64,000 bases of DNA from Flavobacteriaceae bacterium PS02336. Its GTDB lineage: Bacteria; Bacteroidota; Bacteroidia; Flavobacteriales; Flavobacteriaceae. The first letter of the stretch is position 1, and each line of letters opens with the position of its first letter. Shown piece after piece: positions 1 to 7,590 of the stretch. Below the pieces are notes generated by a model. It saw only the letters and a list, made by a program, of their open reading frames with translations, was not told where the DNA came from and did not search any database. Made by a program: the position numbers and the translations under genes. Where the stretch lies: the NCBI GenBank assembly GCA_029960065.1, contig JASCOF010000002.1:868001-932000 (forward strand), given 5' to 3'.

Positions 1-168
1 TGCCCAGTCTCGATCGGATTTAGCAATATCGTTTGATAATTTTTGATTATTTGCTGTCCTTTGTCTTTCATAATACCTACTTTGTTCTAGCTGATGGTTG
101 TTATTGTATTGAGAAGAAGCGAAAATGGGCAGCAATATTAATACTGTTAAAAGAAAATAGAGTTTCAT
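1..168 (-). CDS. Exported protein of unknown function, N-terminal part only
   Basis: The reading frame starts with ATG at 166-168 on the minus strand and runs off the left edge, so only the first 56 residues are visible. They begin MKLYFLLTVLILLPIFASSQ, a clear Sec signal peptide with likely cleavage after SSQ, followed by a polar Asn/Gln/Arg-rich stretch. The mature protein should be periplasmic or secreted. The family cannot be identified from this fragment. The gene lies downstream of ahcY in the same orientation, but the strong palindrome at 276-307 separates them. Confidence 0.6.
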   Translation of the reverse strand, partial: MKLYFLLTVLILLPIFASSQYNNNHQLEQSRYYERQRTANNQKLSNDIAKSDRDWA

Positions 169-275
169 AAGTTTTGGTATAAGATTAGTTTTTGGAATTC
201 AAATATAAATCGATTATTCAAAAATATCTTATTAATTTTATTTCATTTCATTTCATTTAATGATAATAAAAAACA

Positions 276-307
276 AAACCCGACAGGTTTTAAAACCTGT
301 CGGGTTT
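276..307 (-). terminator. Perfect 16-bp palindrome, terminator of ahcY
   Basis: Two perfect 16-base arms (AAACCCGACAGGTTTT and its complement) abut with no spacer. On the minus strand the second arm is followed by a T-rich run, so it should terminate ahcY transcripts. The TTTTAAAA centre and GACAGG arms match a palindrome type I associate with Flavobacterium spacers, so it is probably also a dispersed repeat. Confidence 0.7.
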
Positions 308-332
308 GAATATGTATTTAGATAATCTAAAA

Positions 333-352
333 TCTATCCCGAGACTTCGGGA
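333..352. repeat. Small palindrome (TCCCGA/TCGGGA) inside a word tract
   Basis: ATCCCGAGACTTCGGGA forms a short GC-rich stem with a 3-base loop just after the ahcY stop codon. It is flanked on both sides by the repeated word ATCTAAAAT. It may help terminate ahcY or be a copy of a dispersed palindrome. Confidence 0.45.
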
Positions 353-370
353 CAGAAATCTAAAATTGAT

Positions 371-1687
371 TTAGTATCTGTAGTATTCTGGTTTAAATGG
401 ACCTTGAACTTCAACACCAATGTATGCAGCTTGATCTTCTCTTAAAACTTCAAGTTCAACGCCTAATTTCGCTAAGTGTAAAGCAGCAACTTTTTCATCT
501 AAATGTTTTGGTAACATATAAACTTCATTTTTGTAAGCTGCGCTGTTGTTCCATAATTCGATTTGAGCCAAAGTCTGGTTTGTAAATGAGTTACTCATTA
601 CAAAACTTGGGTGACCTGTAGCACAACCAAGGTTTACTAAACGACCTTCAGCCAAGATGATGATATCTTTTCCGTTGATGTTGTATTTGTCAACCTGAGG
701 TTTGATTTCGATTTTAGATGCACCGTGGTTTTTGTTTAACCAAGCCATATCAATTTCGTTATCGAAGTGACCAATGTTACAAACAACAGTTTTGTCTTTC
801 ATTTGCTCGAAGTGCTCTCCAAGAACGATATCTTTGTTTCCGGTAGTTGTAATGATGATATCAGCATTAGCAATTACAGTGTTTAATTTTTTAACTTCAT
901 AACCGTCCATTGCAGCTTGTAAAGCACAAATTGGATCGATTTCAGTAACTGTTACGATAGAACCAGCACCTCTAAAAGAAGCAGCAGTTCCTTTTCCAAC
1001 ATCACCGTATCCACAAACGATTACTCTTTTTCCAGCTAACATTAAGTCAGTTGCACGACGTACAGCATCTACAGCAGATTCTTTACAACCGTATTTGTTA
1101 TCAAATTTAGATTTAGTAACAGAATCGTTAATGTTGATAGCAGGCATTGGAAGAGTTCCAGCTTTTACTCTTTCGTAAAGTCTGTGAACACCAGTTGTAG
1201 TTTCTTCAGAAAGACCTTTAATTCCAGCAACTAATTCTGGGTAACGATCAATAACCATGTTAGTTAAATCTCCACCATCATCAAGAATCATGTTTAATGG
1301 TTTTCTGTCTTCACCAAAGAATAAAGTCTGCTCAATACACCAGTCAAATGATTCTTCGTCAAGACCTTTCCAAGCGTAAACTGAAATTCCTGCAGCAGCA
1401 ATAGCGGCAGCAGCTTGATCTTGAGTAGAGAAAATGTTACAAGAAGACCAAGTAACTTCTGCACCAAGAGCAATTAAAGTTTCGATCAAAACAGCAGTTT
1501 GAATCGTCATGTGTAAACATCCAGCAATACGAGCTCCTTTAAGTGGCTGCTCATCTTTGTATTCAGCGCGAAGTGCCATTAAACCTGGCATTTCAGCTTC
1601 AGCTAGTTCAATTTCTTTTCTTCCCCAAGCCGCTAGAGAAATGTCTTTTACTTTGAAAGCCACATAAGGCGTAGTCGTTGTACTCAT
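371..1687 (-). CDS. ahcY: Adenosylhomocysteinase (S-adenosyl-L-homocysteine hydrolase)
   Basis: This cytoplasmic NAD-dependent enzyme hydrolyses S-adenosylhomocysteine to adenosine and homocysteine, removing the product inhibitor of methyltransferases. The 438-residue product is full length for the bacterial family. It shows the Rossmann NAD site [19 protein letters not shown] near residue 223, the conserved [18 protein letters not shown] segment near 358, and the C-terminal PEYYRY tail whose Lys/Tyr residues reach the neighbouring subunit's cofactor. A TAAATTTG -7 box lies on the minus strand at 1721-1728, so it appears to be its own transcription unit. Downstream palindromes at 333-352 and 276-307 should end the message. 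The call is secure. Confidence 0.98.
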   Translation of the reverse strand: MSTTTTPYVAFKVKDISLAAWGRKEIELAEAEMPGLMALRAEYKDEQPLKGARIAGCLHMTIQTAVLIETLIALGAEVTWSSCNIFSTQDQAAAAIAAAGISVYAWKGLDEESFDWCIEQTLFFGEDRKPLNMILDDGGDLTNMVIDRYPELVAGIKGLSEETTTGVHRLYERVKAGTLPMPAININDSVTKSKFDNKYGCKESAVDAVRRATDLMLAGKRVIVCGYGDVGKGTAASFRGAGSIVTVTEIDPICALQAAMDGYEVKKLNTVIANADIIITTTGNKDIVLGEHFEQMKDKTVVCNIGHFDNEIDMAWLNKNHGASKIEIKPQVDKYNINGKDIIILAEGRLVNLGCATGHPSFVMSNSFTNQTLAQIELWNNSAAYKNEVYMLPKHLDEKVAALHLAKLGVELEVLREDQAAYIGVEVQGPFKPEYYRY

Positions 1688-1720
1688 TTATGTTATATTT
1701 GTAGAATTGTAAATTTTTTG

Positions 1721-1728
1721 CAAATTTA
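1721..1728 (-). promoter_or_regulatory. -7 element of ahcY promoter
   Basis: Read on the minus strand this is TAAATTTG, matching the Bacteroidota TAnnTTTG consensus about 35 bases upstream of the ahcY start. No clear TTTG -33 box is visible. Confidence 0.5.
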
Positions 1729-1816
1729 AGGAATAGCTTTTGAATTTTACTAATTTCTCTCAGATTTGTGAAATCTTTAATTTCTTAATCTTTAGAATAT
1801 TAGTTTATAAAATGAT

Positions 1817-1951
1817 TTAAACCATATAAGTTATAGAAGTTCATTTAAAAAAGGATTCTTTGTAATGCGCTTTGTTTCGAATTGCTTAAATTTACTTAAT
1901 ACATTTTATTGACCAGCATTTATATTTTCTTACATCACTTATATGGTTTAA
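1817..1951. repeat. MITE-like element with 15-bp perfect terminal inverted repeats
   Basis: TTAAACCATATAAGT at 1817-1831 is exactly mirrored by ACTTATATGGTTTAA at 1937-1951, enclosing 105 bp with no gene. It fills most of the 302-bp spacer between ahcY and the phosphopantetheinyl transferase gene. The left end continues as TATAGAAGTTCATTT, which closely matches the inverted right end of the element at 37619-37747, so the two belong to one family. No transposase is present. Confidence 0.7.
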
Positions 1952-1957
1952 AAACCC

Positions 1958-1988
1958 ATAATTCACAACTCATAATTCATAATTAAAA
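1958..1988. repeat. Short-word tract (CATAATTC)
   Basis: The word CATAATTC recurs with small changes three times just before the start codon at 1990. It occupies the place where a ribosome-binding region would be. It belongs to the dispersed low-complexity word tracts seen throughout this window. Confidence 0.5.
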
Positions 1989-1989
1989 A

Positions 1990-2640
1990 ATGCCTTTATT
2001 TCAGACCATACAGTTTAACGAAAACACAAAAATTTTAATTTGGGAAATTACAGAATCTTTTGAGGAATTGTATAGCCGCGTTACTTTGAAAGAAAAGACA
2101 CAGCGTAGACTTGATGGAATGAAATCACAAATGCATCAACGTGCTTTTTTGAGTGTTCGAATGCTGATTCAGGAAATGGGTTTTACGGATAAGGATCTTC
2201 ATTATGATCAATTCGGAAAACCTTATTTTGATTGTCATAACTACATTTCGATTACACATTCCTATCATTTCGCAGCAATTATTATCAGCCACGAAACCGT
2301 AGGGATTGATATGGAATTGCAACGTGAAAAAATTCAGAGAATTGCAGATAAATTTACCGATTATGAATGCGGTTATCTAGAGCCGGAATTTACAGAAGAA
2401 TACATAAAAAAACTTACCGTTATCTGGGGAGCCAAAGAGGCGATCTTTAAGATCAGAAATGAAAAAGGTATAAGTTTTAAAGATCATATCAATGTGAACA
2501 ACTTTTCTTTAGAGGCAAACCAAACTCAGGCAAGTCTTCATTTTGATGATTTAATAAAGGATTTTGATGTGCATTATCAAGAAATCAAATCGGATAATTT
2601 TGATGGGATTTTTACTTTGGTTTATGCTTTTGAGAAATAG
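1990..2640 (+). CDS. 4'-phosphopantetheinyl transferase superfamily protein
   Basis: It is predicted to transfer the phosphopantetheine arm of coenzyme A to a carrier-protein serine. The 216 residues fit the Sfp-type (group II) enzymes. The family magnesium/CoA motifs are visible: VGIDMELQREKIQRIADKF near residue 105 (the G-[IV]-D-x-E signature) and WGAKEAIFK near 148 (the W-x-x-K-E-A signature). The substrate is not shown by the neighbours, since no polyketide or peptide synthetase lies in the window. It could serve fatty-acid ACP or flexirubin/aryl-polyene carrier proteins made elsewhere. It is transcribed away from ahcY and convergent with the globin gene. Confidence 0.9.
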   Translation: MPLFQTIQFNENTKILIWEITESFEELYSRVTLKEKTQRRLDGMKSQMHQRAFLSVRMLIQEMGFTDKDLHYDQFGKPYFDCHNYISITHSYHFAAIIISHETVGIDMELQREKIQRIADKFTDYECGYLEPEFTEEYIKKLTVIWGAKEAIFKIRNEKGISFKDHINVNNFSLEANQTQASLHFDDLIKDFDVHYQEIKSDNFDGIFTLVYAFEK

Positions 2641-2646
2641 TTTTTT

Positions 2647-2686
2647 ATCTCAGTCTCAGTGACAGTTTTCAGTTTTTAAACCTCAC
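2647..2686. repeat. Short-word tract (CAGT/CTCAGT)
   Basis: ATCTCAGTCTCAGTGACAGTTTTCAGTTTTT lies between the convergent phosphopantetheinyl transferase and hemoglobin genes. The same words form a larger inverted tract at 23364-23443. Confidence 0.4.
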
Positions 2687-3074
2687 TTTCTTTTTGTCTG
2701 TGCTGAAACATGCTTACATACAAAAAAGTACTCATTTTGCGAGCACGTCTTTTTAGTATTTCTACATTTTCGCCTTCAAAATGTTCATCTAATGTCTGGG
2801 CCCAATGATTAAGCCAGATTCCAAATTCATTTGCTGTGATTTTTTCGTCAAAATGGGCATCGACTTCATTATGAACCGCATGCGGATTTCCTTTGTATTT
2901 GCGCACGGCAAACAAGTTCGTTTCCCAAAAATCAGTTAGTTTTTCCAGATGTAAATCCCAATCGGTAATCATTTCATTAAAATAAAAGCCGATTTCCTGA
3001 TCGGCTCTTATTTTAGAGTAGAACTGATTTACTAAGAATGAAATATCTTCTCTATTTTCTATTTGTTTTTTCAC
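2676..3074 (-). CDS. Group III truncated hemoglobin
   Basis: A cytoplasmic heme protein of 132 residues with the group III truncated-globin pattern: a short N-terminal helix, FYSKIRADQEIGFYF, a WDLHLEKLTDFWE segment with the conserved Trp-Phe pair, and a proximal-His segment around PHAVHNEVDAHF. Group III globins are linked to nitric oxide or oxygen chemistry, but their role is poorly settled. Its start overlaps the stop of the upstream small membrane protein by 4 bases (ATGA-type coupling), so the two are translated together. The adjacent Crp/Fnr regulator and the operator at 3407-3428 suggest redox or NO control. Confidence 0.9.
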   Translation of the reverse strand: MKKQIENREDISFLVNQFYSKIRADQEIGFYFNEMITDWDLHLEKLTDFWETNLFAVRKYKGNPHAVHNEVDAHFDEKITANEFGIWLNHWAQTLDEHFEGENVEILKRRARKMSTFLYVSMFQHRQKESEV

Positions 3075-3358
3075 AGAAGAAGGGTGTTTACAAGAATAAA
3101 TAATACACTTAAAATTGAACTCAAGATTAACAGATTAAACACAACTTTGTGTTTCATTTGTGCCAAAATTGAAGTGTTTACAAAGATACAAGCTAAAACA
3201 ATAATAGCTAGTTGAATCATTTGAACGATAGAAGTTCCGTTAGATAAAACGTACATTGCAGCAGCGCCTCCTAAACAGCTTTGCCCAATTACTGCCATTG
3301 CAGCAGAACCCATGTAATTTCTATTGAAAATGTCGAATGTTGTTTGGTATAGTGTCAT
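3071..3358 (-). CDS. Small integral membrane protein, unknown function
   Basis: The frame is open from 3424, but the ATG at 3356-3358 (MTLYQTTFDIFNRNYMG) is preferred. The longer version would start upstream of the predicted promoter, inside the operator. The 95-residue product has an N-terminal amphipathic part, then about three hydrophobic segments (AAMAVIGQSCLGGAAAMYVL, MIQLAIIVLACIFVN and FNLLILSSILSVLFILVNTLLL). I do not recognise a family. It is co-transcribed and translationally coupled with the truncated hemoglobin, so a role in the same stress response is likely. Confidence 0.75.
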   Translation of the reverse strand: MTLYQTTFDIFNRNYMGSAAMAVIGQSCLGGAAAMYVLSNGTSIVQMIQLAIIVLACIFVNTSILAQMKHKVVFNLLILSSILSVLFILVNTLLL

Positions 3359-3379
3359 GATATTCAGATTTTTATATGA

Positions 3380-3387
3380 CAAAGATA
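3380..3387 (-). promoter_or_regulatory. -7 element of the membrane protein-globin operon
   Basis: On the minus strand this reads TATCTTTG (TAnnTTTG consensus), 22 bases before the chosen ATG. Transcription would begin near 3375. The dyad at 3407-3428 then sits about 42 bases upstream of the start site. Confidence 0.6.
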
Positions 3388-3406
3388 CGCTCACAATACA
3401 ACTGCA

Positions 3407-3428
3407 TTTTATGATTAAAATCATAAAA
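3407..3428. promoter_or_regulatory. Crp/Fnr-type operator
   Basis: TTTTATGAT-TAAA-ATCATAAAA is a perfect 9-bp dyad with a 4-bp spacer, the geometry of Fnr-family sites (consensus TTGAT-N4-ATCAA). It lies between the Crp/Fnr gene and the globin operon, centred about 42 bp upstream of the predicted start of the latter. It is probably bound by the product of 3440-4036. Confidence 0.65.
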
Positions 3429-3439
3429 CGAGAACTTTT

Positions 3440-4036
3440 TTATCTGTATACTTTTCGGTTAATTATTCTTAATTCACCTTTTTTTTCCAGCGCTTTTATA
3501 GCACGAATAACCGTTTCTACTCGTAAACCTGTTAAATCTCCAATCTGTTGTCTCGTGAAATTAATGAGATAACCATTTTTATCTTTTTGAAAATTGAAAT
3601 AAGCAATTCCGTGATCGATTAATTTTAGCACGCGATGTTCTGGTTCGTGTGTAGAAATCTCGGCTGCCATAACCGATTTATAATACAAACGCTGCGCAAG
3701 GTTTTCGATTATTTTGATGCTGATCACCGGATTTTCTTCTAGCAGTTTCATGAAATTAGATTTTGGAAGAAGAAGAAGCTGACTGTCTTCAACTGCTATT
3801 GAATTGGCAGGATATTTTTGATTTAAAAATAATGGAGGTTCACCAAAAGACTGCTCTTTGTAAAATATTCCCTGAATAAATTCTCGTCCGTCATCGTTGT
3901 AATTACACATTTTAATTTCGCCCGAAACGATCTGGTAATAATGCGTTGGCAGATTTCCTTCTTCAAAAATGATATCATTTTTAAGGAAAGATTTCTTTAC
4001 GGCGCCATACTGCTCTAATAATGCGGCTGCGATCAT
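3440..4036 (-). CDS. Crp/Fnr family transcriptional regulator
   Basis: This DNA-binding regulator has 198 residues. Residues 1-120 form a cyclic-nucleotide-binding-like beta barrel (DIIFEEGNLPTHYYQIVSGEIKM, FGEPPLFLNQKYPANSIAVEDS). Residues 150-198 form a winged helix with recognition segment TGLRVETVIRAIKALEKKGEL. It lacks the N-terminal cysteine cluster of classical Fnr, and the Arg/Ser pair that binds cAMP in Crp is not evident, so the signal is unknown. The ETVIR recognition helix resembles the E-x-x-S/x-R pattern of Fnr-like proteins, consistent with the TATGAT-N4-ATCATA dyad nearby. Likely target: the membrane protein-globin operon immediately downstream on the same strand. Confidence 0.92.
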   Translation of the reverse strand: MIAAALLEQYGAVKKSFLKNDIIFEEGNLPTHYYQIVSGEIKMCNYNDDGREFIQGIFYKEQSFGEPPLFLNQKYPANSIAVEDSQLLLLPKSNFMKLLEENPVISIKIIENLAQRLYYKSVMAAEISTHEPEHRVLKLIDHGIAYFNFQKDKNGYLINFTRQQIGDLTGLRVETVIRAIKALEKKGELRIINRKVYR

Positions 4037-4069
4037 AAATTATTCTTTATATTATTAACACAGAGTTTA

Positions 4070-4077
4070 CAAATATA
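4070..4077 (-). promoter_or_regulatory. -7 element of the Crp/Fnr regulator gene
   Basis: On the minus strand the box reads TATATTTG, a full match to TAnnTTTG, 34 bases upstream of the regulator start codon. No strong -33 box is seen. Confidence 0.5.
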
Positions 4078-4130
4078 ATTCATTCAGAATAGTTCTTCTG
4101 CACTAAAAAACTTTTACTTTTACACCCACG

Positions 4131-4859
4131 ATGCAAGAACAAATACTCACAATTAGACAACAGATTTTAGAAGCAAAAAGCAGCGGTCAAAAACTGCTGG
4201 CTGTACTTTTGGATCCCGATAAAATTGTATTAGAAAATCTATTTCAATTAATTGAAAAGATTAATCAGTCGCCCGCAACTCATATTTTTGTAGGTGGAAG
4301 TATCGTGCAGAATACTATTTTAGGAGAACTGATTTCGGCATTAAAACAAAACACAAATTTACCAGTTATTTTGTTTCCGGGAGATCCTTCGCAGATTTCA
4401 CCAAAGGCCGATGCTATCTTGTTTTTATCCTTATTATCTGGACGAAATCCCGATTATTTAATAGAATATCAAGTTCAGGCTGCGCCGATTTTGAAAAAAA
4501 CAAATCTTGAAGTTATTTCTACAGGTTATATTTTAATAGAAAGTGGTAATGAAACAGCTGTTGCGCGTGTGAGTAAAACAAAACCGTTAAGCAGAGAAAA
4601 TTTTGATCTGGTTCTCGCAACGGCTCAGGCCGGAGAAATGTTAGGGAATCAGCTGATTTATTTAGAAGCGGGAAGCGGAGCAAAAAATCCTGTTCCGTTA
4701 GAAATGATCAAACTAATTTCTCAAAACGTTGAAATTCCTGTTATTGTTGGCGGCGGAATTGTAGATTTGCAGGGAATTCAAAAAGCATATAACGCAGGCG
4801 CAGATTTGGTTGTAATTGGTACAGCTTTTGAAAATAACAGTCATTTTTTCGATTTATAA
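4131..4859 (+). CDS. Geranylgeranylglyceryl/heptaprenylglyceryl phosphate synthase (PcrB family)
   Basis: The predicted reaction joins a polyprenyl diphosphate to glycerol-1-phosphate, the first step of archaeal-type ether lipids. The 242-residue TIM barrel has the family phosphate-binding and active-site segments: LAVLLDPDK near residue 24, THIFVGGS near 50, LFPGDPSQIS near 82, YLEAGSGAKNPVP near 182 and VIVGGGI near 205, with a C-terminal VIGTAFENN phosphate site. PcrB-like enzymes occur widely in Bacteroidota, but the final lipid there is unclear. It opens a run of plus-strand genes and ends 31 bases before pnuC, so the two may be co-transcribed. Confidence 0.92.
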   Translation: MQEQILTIRQQILEAKSSGQKLLAVLLDPDKIVLENLFQLIEKINQSPATHIFVGGSIVQNTILGELISALKQNTNLPVILFPGDPSQISPKADAILFLSLLSGRNPDYLIEYQVQAAPILKKTNLEVISTGYILIESGNETAVARVSKTKPLSRENFDLVLATAQAGEMLGNQLIYLEAGSGAKNPVPLEMIKLISQNVEIPVIVGGGIVDLQGIQKAYNAGADLVVIGTAFENNSHFFDL

Positions 4860-4890
4860 ATAGATTTTAACCGCCTTTAAATACCACAAA

Positions 4891-5511
4891 ATGATCGACT
4901 TTTTTCTTGATAGTTACAAAAACGCTCCCTTATGGCATATTGCACTGGAGTTTTTAGTATTTGTTTTCGGAATTTTAAGTGTTTGGTTTGCTAAAAAAGA
5001 AAATATCTGGGTTTATCCTACAGGCTTGGTAGCGACGGTAATTTCGGTCTATCTGCTTTACGTTGCAGGATATATTGGAGATATGATTATCAATGCTTAT
5101 TTTTCGATAATGAGTATCTACGGCTGGTATGTTTGGGCAAAAGGAGGAACTGTTGAAGACAATCTGCCAATTACTCGTACAACTTTTAATGAAAAAATAA
5201 TTGGAATCTTACTGTTTATTGTAACTGTTTTTGTAGTTTTCGGGATTTATAAATATTTTGGATACGAAATTCATCCAGACAATTACGTCGACATGATTTC
5301 GTCGGGAATATTTTTCGCGGGAATGTGGTACATGGCCAGAAAAAAAATAGAAAACTGGACACTTTGGATTATTGGTGATATTATTGTTGTGCCTCTCTAT
5401 GCTTATCGTGGTTTAGGGATGCTGTCACTTCAGTATATAATTTTTACAATTTTGGCTATTTCAGCTTATTTAGAATGGAGAAGAATCTTAGACAGCAAAA
5501 AACAACTATAA
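4891..5511 (+). CDS. PnuC-family vitamin transporter (nicotinamide riboside or thiamine)
   Basis: This inner-membrane protein of 206 residues has about seven hydrophobic segments and the PnuC-family pattern, including FGILSVWFAKKENIWVYPTGL and YGWYVWAKGG. PnuC proteins take up nicotinamide riboside by facilitated diffusion, trapped by a cytoplasmic kinase. PnuT relatives carry thiamine in the same way. The overlapping downstream gene begins with a NadR-like P-loop kinase, which fits nucleoside trapping. The thiamine-riboswitch receptor gene further on leaves thiamine possible. Its end overlaps the next start by 37 bases, showing tight coupling. Substrate is unresolved. Confidence 0.85.
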   Translation: MIDFFLDSYKNAPLWHIALEFLVFVFGILSVWFAKKENIWVYPTGLVATVISVYLLYVAGYIGDMIINAYFSIMSIYGWYVWAKGGTVEDNLPITRTTFNEKIIGILLFIVTVFVVFGIYKYFGYEIHPDNYVDMISSGIFFAGMWYMARKKIENWTLWIIGDIIVVPLYAYRGLGMLSLQYIIFTILAISAYLEWRRILDSKKQL

Positions 5512-7589
5512 TAAAAATTGCTTTGTTTGGTCCTGAAAGCACAGGAAAAACAACATTGGCAAAACAGCTCGCAGATTACTATAAAACCAAATGGGTTCCT
5601 GAGTTTGCACGTGATTATTTACAAGAAAAATGGGAAGAAAATAAGCATATCTGTGTTGCAGATGATATGATGCCAATTGCTTATGGGCAAACAGCGTTAG
5701 AAAATAAGAAATTAGAAATAGCAAATAAATACTTGTTCTGCGATACTAATTTAATGGTTACCAAAGTTTTTTCTGAAATGTATTATGGTTTCTGCGATCC
5801 TCTTTTGCATGAAGCGGCATTAAAACATGAATACGATTTATTCTTTTTGACAGATATTGATGTTCCTTGGGAAAAAGATGATATTCGTGATACACCAGAA
5901 GGAAGAGAAACCGTCTTTTCTGTTTTTAAACAAACCTTAATTGATACTAAAAAGCCTTTTATAACACTTTCAGGAAATAAAAAAAGCCGACTGAAGAAAG
6001 CGGTTTCTATTATAAATGATTTGGCTTTAGCGAAAGAAAATGGCTTTTCGTCTGAGGATTTTGTACAGATATACAATAGAGGAATTTCTTTTGAAACGAT
6101 TTTAAAGCAATTAAAAAATTTCGAAAAAGGAATTGCAAAAAGTAATCTAATTAGACCTGCTACCATCAATGATGGAATTTTAAGTTTGTCAGAAGATCAA
6201 TTTCAGCAAAAAGCATTGTTTTTTGATGAGCAGAAAGATAAGTTCAAAATTAAAAAATTTGTTCCAGCATCAGGCGCGGCGACCAGAATGTATAAATTTT
6301 TGACTGCTTTTGTGAATGATTTTGATATCAAAAAAGAAACGATAAATGCTTACATCAACAGAAAAAATGATAAAGAACTTGCCATTTTTATTGTTGGAAT
6401 GGAGAAGTTTCCTTTTTTTGAAACAGTAGATAAAAAGTTAAGAGAAATTTATCCCGATTTTGAGACTTTAGAAAGAGATTATAAAAACTATTATTTTATA
6501 AAACTCTTGTTGTCTCCAGATTATTTCAATTCGGCAAATAAACCAAAAGCAGTTTTGCCTTTTCATTTGTATAAAACGCATATTGCAAATCCAATTGAAG
6601 AACATTTTAATGAATGTGTGCATTATGCATCTTCAAAAAATGTATCTAATTTACATTTTACAGTATCAGAAATACATCAAGAGTTGTTTGAAAAAGCGGT
6701 TCGAGAGGTGAAGGAAAAAATCGAAAAGCATTCTGGAATTACTATTAACATTGGGTATTCCTATCAAAATAGAAGTACAGATTCTATAACTATAGACGCC
6801 GAAAATAAACTAGTAAAAGATAAAAATGGAGATTTGATTTTTAGACCAGGCGGACATGGAGCTTTAATTGAGAATTTGAATAATCTAGATTCAGATCTTA
6901 TTTTTATTAAAAACATTGATAATGTAATTCAGAATCATATTGATAAAATTACGTTGTACAAAAAAGCTTTGGCAGGAGTTTTAATTGAAGTACAGCAAAA
7001 AGTTTTCGAATGTTTAGACTCTATAGATCGTCACGAAATTAAAGAAGAGCAATTAGAGGATATTCTTGTTTTTGCAAAGGAAAAGCTAAACATTAAAATG
7101 AGTGATGATTTTAATAAGTTTACTTTTGAAAACAAAATAAATAAAATTAAAGAAATATTAAATAGACCAATTCGAGTTTGCGGAATGGTTAAAAATGAAG
7201 GAGAACCTGGAGGTGGTCCTTTTTGGGTAATGAATGATCAGGGAAATGCTTCTCTTCAAATTGTTGAAACTTCTCAGGTAGATTTGGCTAACAAAAAACA
7301 GCTGGCAATTTTAACCGAATCAACTCACTTTAATCCAGTTGATTTAGTTTGCAGCATTAAAAACTATAAAAGCGAAAATTTTAATTTACTTAATTTTGTA
7401 GATCAGAATGCAGGTTTTATAGTAGAGAAAAGTGTTGAGGGTAAAACAGTGAGAAGTTATGAACTACCAGGATTGTGGAACGGATCAATGGCAAATTGGC
7501 TGACAGTTTTTGTGGCAGTTCCATTGATTACTTTTAATCCAGTAAAAACAGTTAACGATTTGTTGAAAGCAGCACATCAGCCACAATAA
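5475..7589 (+). CDS. Fusion of NadR-like P-loop kinase and DUF4301 domain
   Basis: The 704-residue product has two parts. Residues 13-185 carry a Walker A motif (GPESTGKT, 19-26) and read as the ATP-binding/ribosylnicotinamide-kinase-like domain of NadR, with EFARDYL and LFFLTDIDVPWEKD typical of it. From about residue 195 the sequence is DUF4301, with YNRGISFETI at its start, FVPASGAATRMYKF near 262 (a nucleotidyltransferase-like glycine motif), FRPGGHGALIENLN near 455 and GMVKNEGEPGGGPFWV near 570. No ATG separates the halves. The start lies inside the end of pnuC. Neither function is proven. Together with PnuC it suggests capture and phosphorylation of an imported nucleoside or vitamin. 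Confidence 0.85.
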   Translation: MEKNLRQQKTTIIKIALFGPESTGKTTLAKQLADYYKTKWVPEFARDYLQEKWEENKHICVADDMMPIAYGQTALENKKLEIANKYLFCDTNLMVTKVFSEMYYGFCDPLLHEAALKHEYDLFFLTDIDVPWEKDDIRDTPEGRETVFSVFKQTLIDTKKPFITLSGNKKSRLKKAVSIINDLALAKENGFSSEDFVQIYNRGISFETILKQLKNFEKGIAKSNLIRPATINDGILSLSEDQFQQKALFFDEQKDKFKIKKFVPASGAATRMYKFLTAFVNDFDIKKETINAYINRKNDKELAIFIVGMEKFPFFETVDKKLREIYPDFETLERDYKNYYFIKLLLSPDYFNSANKPKAVLPFHLYKTHIANPIEEHFNECVHYASSKNVSNLHFTVSEIHQELFEKAVREVKEKIEKHSGITINIGYSYQNRSTDSITIDAENKLVKDKNGDLIFRPGGHGALIENLNNLDSDLIFIKNIDNVIQNHIDKITLYKKALAGVLIEVQQKVFECLDSIDRHEIKEEQLEDILVFAKEKLNIKMSDDFNKFTFENKINKIKEILNRPIRVCGMVKNEGEPGGGPFWVMNDQGNASLQIVETSQVDLANKKQLAILTESTHFNPVDLVCSIKNYKSENFNLLNFVDQNAGFIVEKSVEGKTVRSYELPGLWNGSMANWLTVFVAVPLITFNPVKTVNDLLKAAHQPQ

Positions 7590-7590
7590 A

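Noticed and set aside
1817..1951. Insertion sequence with transposase
   Set aside because: The interior is about 105 bp with no open frame; only a non-autonomous element is supported.
5783..6169. 128-residue minus-strand frame opposite the kinase-DUF4301 gene
   Set aside because: It is antisense to a well-supported gene and has low-complexity, codon-shadow composition.
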